From: Phlebopus portentosus
Taxonomy: Eukaryota > Basidiomycota > Agaricomycetes > Boletales > Boletinellaceae
Assembly (NCBI GenBank): GCA_037892935.1
Contig: JAYXKI010000008.1
Location: forward strand, 1,054,001-1,118,000
Reading direction: 5' to 3'
DNA: 64,000 bases
Shown here: positions 59,478 to 64,000 of the stretch, one piece after another
Layout of the letters: each line of letters begins with the position of its first letter
Position numbering within the stretch: position 1 is the first letter of the stretch
Program-made: the position numbers and the translations under genes
Notes under the pieces: generated by a model
What the model saw: the letters and a program-made list of their open reading frames with translations, nothing else
The model's database searches: none
What the model was told of the DNA's origin: nothing

Positions 59478-60909
59478 ATGAGCATTAGTTCTACATCACA
59501 ACTGGATAGCACGGTGTGCATCAGAGTCGAATTTATGCGACAGAACCGAACACTGACATCATCTAGTTTGGGTGTTTATTTCTTACGGGGAAGTAAGTTC
59601 TGCAGCGTGTTGATATCAACTTCAGGACTAAATATTCGTAAACCAGCTTTTCTTCGATGTAGTTATTATTATTCTGCTGAATCAATGGGTGCCTTCTTAC
59701 CGCGTCTGCAGCTTATGGGGTGTTGGTTGTGTTCAGCTCTACATCTACTATGAGGTAAGGACTAGCAGATTCGAAGCATCCCGGGCCTGCATATCGAATT
59801 AACGACCGCTTAGAAATATTGGGAAACCGATCAACATTGGTTCAAAGTGTACATGTTTGTCATGTGGATACTTGACACAGCACACCAGGTCTTGGTTGTA
59901 GTGTTCACGTATTCATTCTTCGTGAGTGGGATCAAAAATCCCGCATTGTTAACACATCTACCCAGGTAATTCATTTCTTTGAGCTGATAATCCTATCTGA
60001 TGTTATGAAATCCTGCAGAACCGTGGCAGACAGCGGAATTATCATCGCTATCATTGACGCTATGGTGCAAATCATCTATGTCCGTCGTGCTTGGTATTGT
60101 CAGTGAGACTTGATTATTATTTCTGGAGACTGTGGACTGATATTCTTAAAGTGAGCAACAAAAACCGGTTGTTAACGGTGATCCTATGTGCAGCTGTGCT
60201 AGCTCCGGTTGTGCTAGCCATGATTTATTGTGTTCAACTTTACAAGTTCAGTTTACTAGCCGAGCTCCCTAAAGCCATCCACATAGAAATTGCTCTGAAT
60301 TCTGTCGTGGCCTTTTCGGATATGCTCCTTGCCCTGGTCATGATATGGTTGCTTTGGAACAGTCGTCCTGGAGTCAAGAGGACAGACACAATCGTAAACC
60401 GACTTATTGCGTATGCCATTGGCTCGGGTCTTGTGACTGCCCTTTGGGTGATTGTGGCATTGATCGCGGCTCAAGTGAAACCCCATTCCTTCGTTTACTT
60501 ACTTGTTGATTTAGTTCTCCCGAAGCGTAAATAACTTTGCTTATAATTCCAGGAAACTATTTACTAACTCTTGATACTTTATTAGTTTACTTCAACAGTG
60601 TGCTTGCTTCGTTCGTTATACTGCCTTTGTTTCTGCCCTCGGATTTGATATTGATCTAGGTTGAATGCTCGATCAGCCCTCCGCGACACCTTGATGAACG
60701 AAGAAATCAGTATAGATGTTCACTTTGGCAACAACCCCCTAACTTACTCCGAAAGAGATGAAACCTCTACGGGTGAAGAGCCTCGACTGCCTGAGGTAGT
60801 ATTATCTTTTAGGGTCAATTATCTCCTAAATTAATCGAACTTTTAGGACTCGAATATGAGAAAATTCAATCATGATGAAGAGGCTGATATTGGGTGTGGA
60901 AATGCATGA
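59478..60909 (+). CDS. DUF6534 seven-helix membrane protein, copy 6 (311 aa)
   Basis: Nine exons: 59478-59513, 59567-59592, 59712-59754, 59814-59965, 60019-60098, 60152-60526, 60586-60610, 60660-60795, 60847-60909; 312 codons in phase. ATG 59478 gives the same 12-codon first exon as the other copies; an in-frame ATG nine bases upstream (59469) is also possible. Exon 4 KYWETDQHWFKVYMFVMWIL; exon 6 ALNSVVAFSDMLLALVMIWL, then PGVKRTDTIVNRLIAYAIGS and PHSFVYLLVDLVLPK. The tail is short and acidic (FNHDEEADIGCG). Intact counterpart of broken copy 3. Confidence 0.9.
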
Positions 60910-61228
60910 CAGACACACTGGGACTGCACCGGACCATGATATTTGTTGGGGTGGATGACACGCTCATAATATGTAGTCATTTATAACATGTTATATTTTA
61001 TTAATTTTTTTAAAAACACCGAAGGTAGCACCGACCTACGAAAGTCACGATACTGTATTGTTACGCAAAGTCATGCTCATACGCGGAGTAAAAGCAGGGA
61101 TAGGAATTCAGTTTGTCGGAGTTTGTATCGGAGAATACACGATGAGATGATTAGTCTCGTGACTGCAATGATCCCGTGACTAAAACTACTTGACGCCGCC
61201 CCTCTTGCCCTCATCTGGATCGTGTCCA
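60910..61228. other. Spacer between the DUF6534 array and the acid phosphatase gene
   Basis: Similarity to the tail after copy 3 stops at about 60962. The rest is unique and AT-rich, presumably the promoter of the downstream gene. Confidence 0.5.
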
Positions 61229-63701
61229 ATGTCTAGGAGCTCCGACATCGAACGCGGCAGCGAATATAAGCCTTTGCCAGCATCAGAGGACTCTGCGGAG
61301 GATGAAGCTCTGCTAGAGGAGCGAGGTGGAGCCATCACCGTCGACCGGTCTGCCTCGCTTGCTCGTGTCGGCTCCGCAAAGTTTGGCATCGCTCATCTCG
61401 TCTTCTCATTCCTGGGAGGAGTCATCGTTTCTCTATGTGTAACCGCCCTTTTCCCTACGCTGTGCTGCTCATTCTCTTTGGTCGCTAGCGATGGTGACCA
61501 TCTGGATGAAATTGCCATCGCTGCGCCTTCGCATGTCGGCTCGACGGAAAGGCACGACTATCCTCCCGTATCTCCGACAAACGGAAAGACGTCCTTTTCC
61601 CTACTGACGTAGGCCATGCTGGACCGACACCTACCGGAGCAGAACCAGCTGTAGTGGCGACTGCGCCTTCCTATCCAGTCCACACAGGAGCTCCGACATT
61701 GGTTACTCCGACGACGAAAGGGGGAGCCAAGGGTACAGGGAAGAATCGCTTCGATGTTTTTAAGTACTGGGGGAATTTGTCTCCGTGGTACAGTATTGAT
61801 CGAGGTACCTTCGGTCTTGACTCGGGACCAGAGGCTCCTGAATCTTGTGCTGTGAGTGGGTTACATTTCTTGCACCGACACGGTGCACGGTATCCGACAG
61901 CATGGGGTGCATATTCCAATTGTATCTTTCAAGGACTATCTTTTTAACATCGTTCTTCAGCATCCTACGGAGGACCAGCAAATTTTTCAGGCCGACTTCA
62001 CGAATCTGCTGCTGGCTGGAATGGTATTGGTGATCTGGACTTCATGAACGACTGGTAGGAGCTCTTTTCAAGTATCCTTTATCTATCTTATTGTCTTCTA
62101 GGACTTACAAACTTGGGGAAGAAAGTGTGTATTCGCTTCTCGATACAAACTAATTCTCACGCAGCAACTAGTTTTGACTCCATTTGGACGTCAGCAACTC
62201 TGTAAGAACAGTAGCCTCCGCGATTTTCAGTTCGGCTCACTCAGATTGCATAGTTGATCTTGGTGTCTCTCTCCGCATCAAGTATGGTTTCTTACTCAAG
62301 GCGAGCTTTGACGTATTCGGTTCCATCGGCTTCATTGCCTAAGTAATAATCGATCAGAACTTCACGGAATCAAACAGCTTACCTGTCTTCCGTACCGAGT
62401 CCCAGTATGAACGTCTATCTGTTCCGTTCTTTGAAAGTGATTAAATCAGAGGTAGAGACCGCATGCTACACTCAGCACTGAATTTCGCAGTTGGCTTCTT
62501 CGGGCTTCCAATTGAAGGCAGATTTTTGCAGAGTGTGACTATTGAGGAGCATGGGGTAAGATTTCCTCGTGACGGAATTTGCTGAGTGTCGCTGATGTGA
62601 TATATAGTTTAACAATACCCTTGCTCCCTACAAGACTTGTCCGAATGCCGGTGATCGTTCTAAATCGGACCGTGCCATTCCTTACGTTCAAGAATGGACA
62701 TCAATTTACCTCAGAGATGCGCATGCACGTCTGGCCCCGCAGCTCAAAGGATATGATCTGAGCATCGAGGATATCTACATTCTCCAGCAGGTAAGAAGAA
62801 TTAACTCTCTCCAGAAAGAGGGATGATGCTAAAGTCATGGCCAGATGTGTGCTTATGAGGTTTGCTTTTCCAAGTAGCATTGTGGATGCATAGTGCTAAA
62901 TCATTTTCAGACTGTTGCTATCGGGTTCAGCAAGTTTTGCGAGCTGTTCACAGAAGAAGAATGGGAAGGCTTCGAATATGCCTCTGACCTCTATTTTTGG
63001 TGCGCACGCCTCTCTTTGCTTTTATGCGACAAAGTCACGCTTATTACAGGTACGATTCTGCCTTCGGATCTCCCGTCGCTCGCGTCCAAGGTGTTGGATA
63101 CGTGCAAGAGCTCGTCGCACGTCTCACACATATGCCTATTGAGACGCATAACTCTTCAACCAATGGCACGCTAGACGACGATTCCCTCTTCTTCCCTCTT
63201 GACCAGAGCCTATATGTCGATGCTACGCACGAGGTCGTCGTACTGAACGTGATCACCGCCCTGAACCTTACGAACTTCGCTGCGAATGGTCCCTTACCTG
63301 CGGACCACATTCCAGAAAACAGGAGTTTCGTCGCCAGCCAACTTGCCCCGTTCGCAACGAACATCCAATTCCAACGTACGTCTTTTCAATCTCTGACACT
63401 TGTAGTCATGCATAATATCATGGTCTTTATCACAGTGCTCTCCTGCGACGGCCTCGATGGCGACCAAATTCGGATCATCATCAACGACGGCGTCGTCCCT
63501 CTAACGGGCATCCGCGGGTGCCCGGACCATAAAGACGGGATGTGTCCCGTAGACACGTTCGTCTCCGCCATGCGCGAGATCATCCGGGAGACGGACTGGA
63601 TATACGAATGCCACGGAGACTGGCGCGTCCCGCCGGGTCCGGCGTGGAACACCACGACAGGCTCGCCTCCGCCGAAGTCGGAGCAGGTCGCTCATTCATG
63701 A
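61229..63701 (+). pseudogene. Membrane-anchored histidine acid phosphatase (phytase-like) with one-base frameshift
   Basis: Twelve exons: 61229-61921, 61961-62054, 62102-62124, 62172-62201, 62254-62300, 62358-62412, 62452-62555, 62608-62790, 62845-62859, 62911-62999, 63050-63375, 63436-63701. These total 1,925 nt, one short of 642 codons, and the deficit is in exon 1 near 61580, where YPPVSPTNG breaks and DVLFPTDVGHAGPTP resumes in another frame. All other junctions keep phase. The N terminus is cytosolic, then a helix (HLVFSFLGGVIVSLCVTALF), so a type II anchor. The RHGARYP catalytic motif is at about 61878. Further blocks: NDWTYKLGEEILTPFGRQQL, LPVFRTESQ, MLHSALNFAVGFFG, LAPYKTCPN. The proton-donor segment reads DATHEVVV. 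The family removes phosphate from phytate and other esters at the cell surface. The frameshift could be a real lesion or a sequencing error. Confidence 0.8.
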
Positions 63702-64000
63702 TTCGCCTTACACGGTGTTTATTGTCGCTCGTTTAGACTTTCTCTTGCTTTCACTTCGCACACACTATTTATGAGACGCCCGATACAATTGATAGAAGAT
63801 ACCTTCACACATAACATAACATAACATAACATACGAGCTATATATAGTGATCGGGAAGATTGGACGTTGTTAATGCGATGTTTCCGGAACTCTCGACAAG
63901 TCCCGAAAGGAACAAACGACGGGTCGACTGCAGGCGCAGATGGAAGCACCTTTTAATAAACAACAAGTCTCAGGACCAGGCCTAAACAGCCCGCCTGCAC
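63702..64000. other. 3' flank of the acid phosphatase gene with a pentanucleotide repeat
   Basis: ATAAC occurs four times in a row at 63811-63830. No gene is supported in the remaining 300 bp. Confidence 0.6.

Larger units (their letters stand above)
52632..60962 (+). repeat. Unit 2 of the tandem duplication
   Basis: Begins where the tail of copy 3 (ending GGATGACACTCT) is fused to a copy of the middle of DUF1308 exon 3, and ends where the matching tail of copy 6 (ending GGATGACACGCTC) runs into unrelated DNA. Contains the DUF1308 fragment, DUF6534 copy 4, a copy-1-type tail, broken copy 5 and copy 6. Confidence 0.72.

Noticed and set aside
1..64000. CRISPR arrays, operons, bacterial-type genes or a secondary-metabolite cluster
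   Set aside because: No spaced direct repeats of CRISPR type; genes are intron-rich and individually promoted; no polyketide, peptide or terpene synthase is visible.

Overview
The window looks like nuclear DNA of a filamentous basidiomycete, most likely an Agaricomycete. Genes are broken by many short GT-AG introns of about 45-85 nt, sit on both strands without operons, and include families typical of mushroom-forming fungi: a run of DUF6534 seven-helix membrane proteins, a serine/proline-rich PH-domain giant, an Rsc7-type chromatin remodeller subunit, an S41-family secreted protease and a chromodomain Ty3/gypsy element. All gene models were built by hand from splice signals. Where the text says a model closes, every exon junction keeps phase through to the stop. 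Family names come from remembered family patterns; no search was run.

Layout. 1004-12854 (minus): one 19-exon gene for a 3,614-residue PH-domain, low-complexity, coiled-coil protein. 13286-14597 (plus): tubulin-folding cofactor C. 15423-16592 (plus): an unrecognised 302-residue protein. 17064-18018 (minus): relic of an S1/P1 nuclease. 18384-27818 (plus): Ty3/gypsy element with gag-pol in one frame, interrupted by two nonsense codons, a hairpin-rich 3' LTR and no visible 5' LTR. 28062-31832 (plus): polytopic membrane protein with a long disordered tail. 33296-33389 (minus): tRNA-Val(AAC) with an intron. 34605-35830 (plus): possible Rrn9-like factor. 36041-38131 (minus): phosphoesterase/5'-nucleotidase with an internal deletion. 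38742-41799 (minus): intact S41-type protease. 42447-44051 (plus): Rsc7. 44281-46762 (plus): DUF1308 protein. 47528-60909 (plus): four intact and two broken DUF6534 genes, plus a broken copy of the 3' half of the DUF1308 gene. 61229-63701 (plus): membrane-anchored histidine acid phosphatase with a one-base frameshift.

The main structural result is that about 45.65-60.96 kb is a head-to-tail tandem duplication. Unit 1 runs DUF1308 3' half, DUF6534-1, DUF6534-2, pseudo-3. Unit 2 runs DUF1308 fragment, DUF6534-4 plus a leftover DUF6534-1-type tail, pseudo-5, DUF6534-6. The two broken DUF6534 genes sit at different positions in the two units, so each ancestral position keeps one working copy. In the intact genes the first seven exons have identical lengths and only the last two, which encode the C-terminal tail, differ.

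A second theme is loss. All three genes that would release phosphate from organic matter (S1/P1 nuclease, secreted phosphoesterase, histidine acid phosphatase) carry disabling lesions, while the intervening protease and the housekeeping genes read cleanly.
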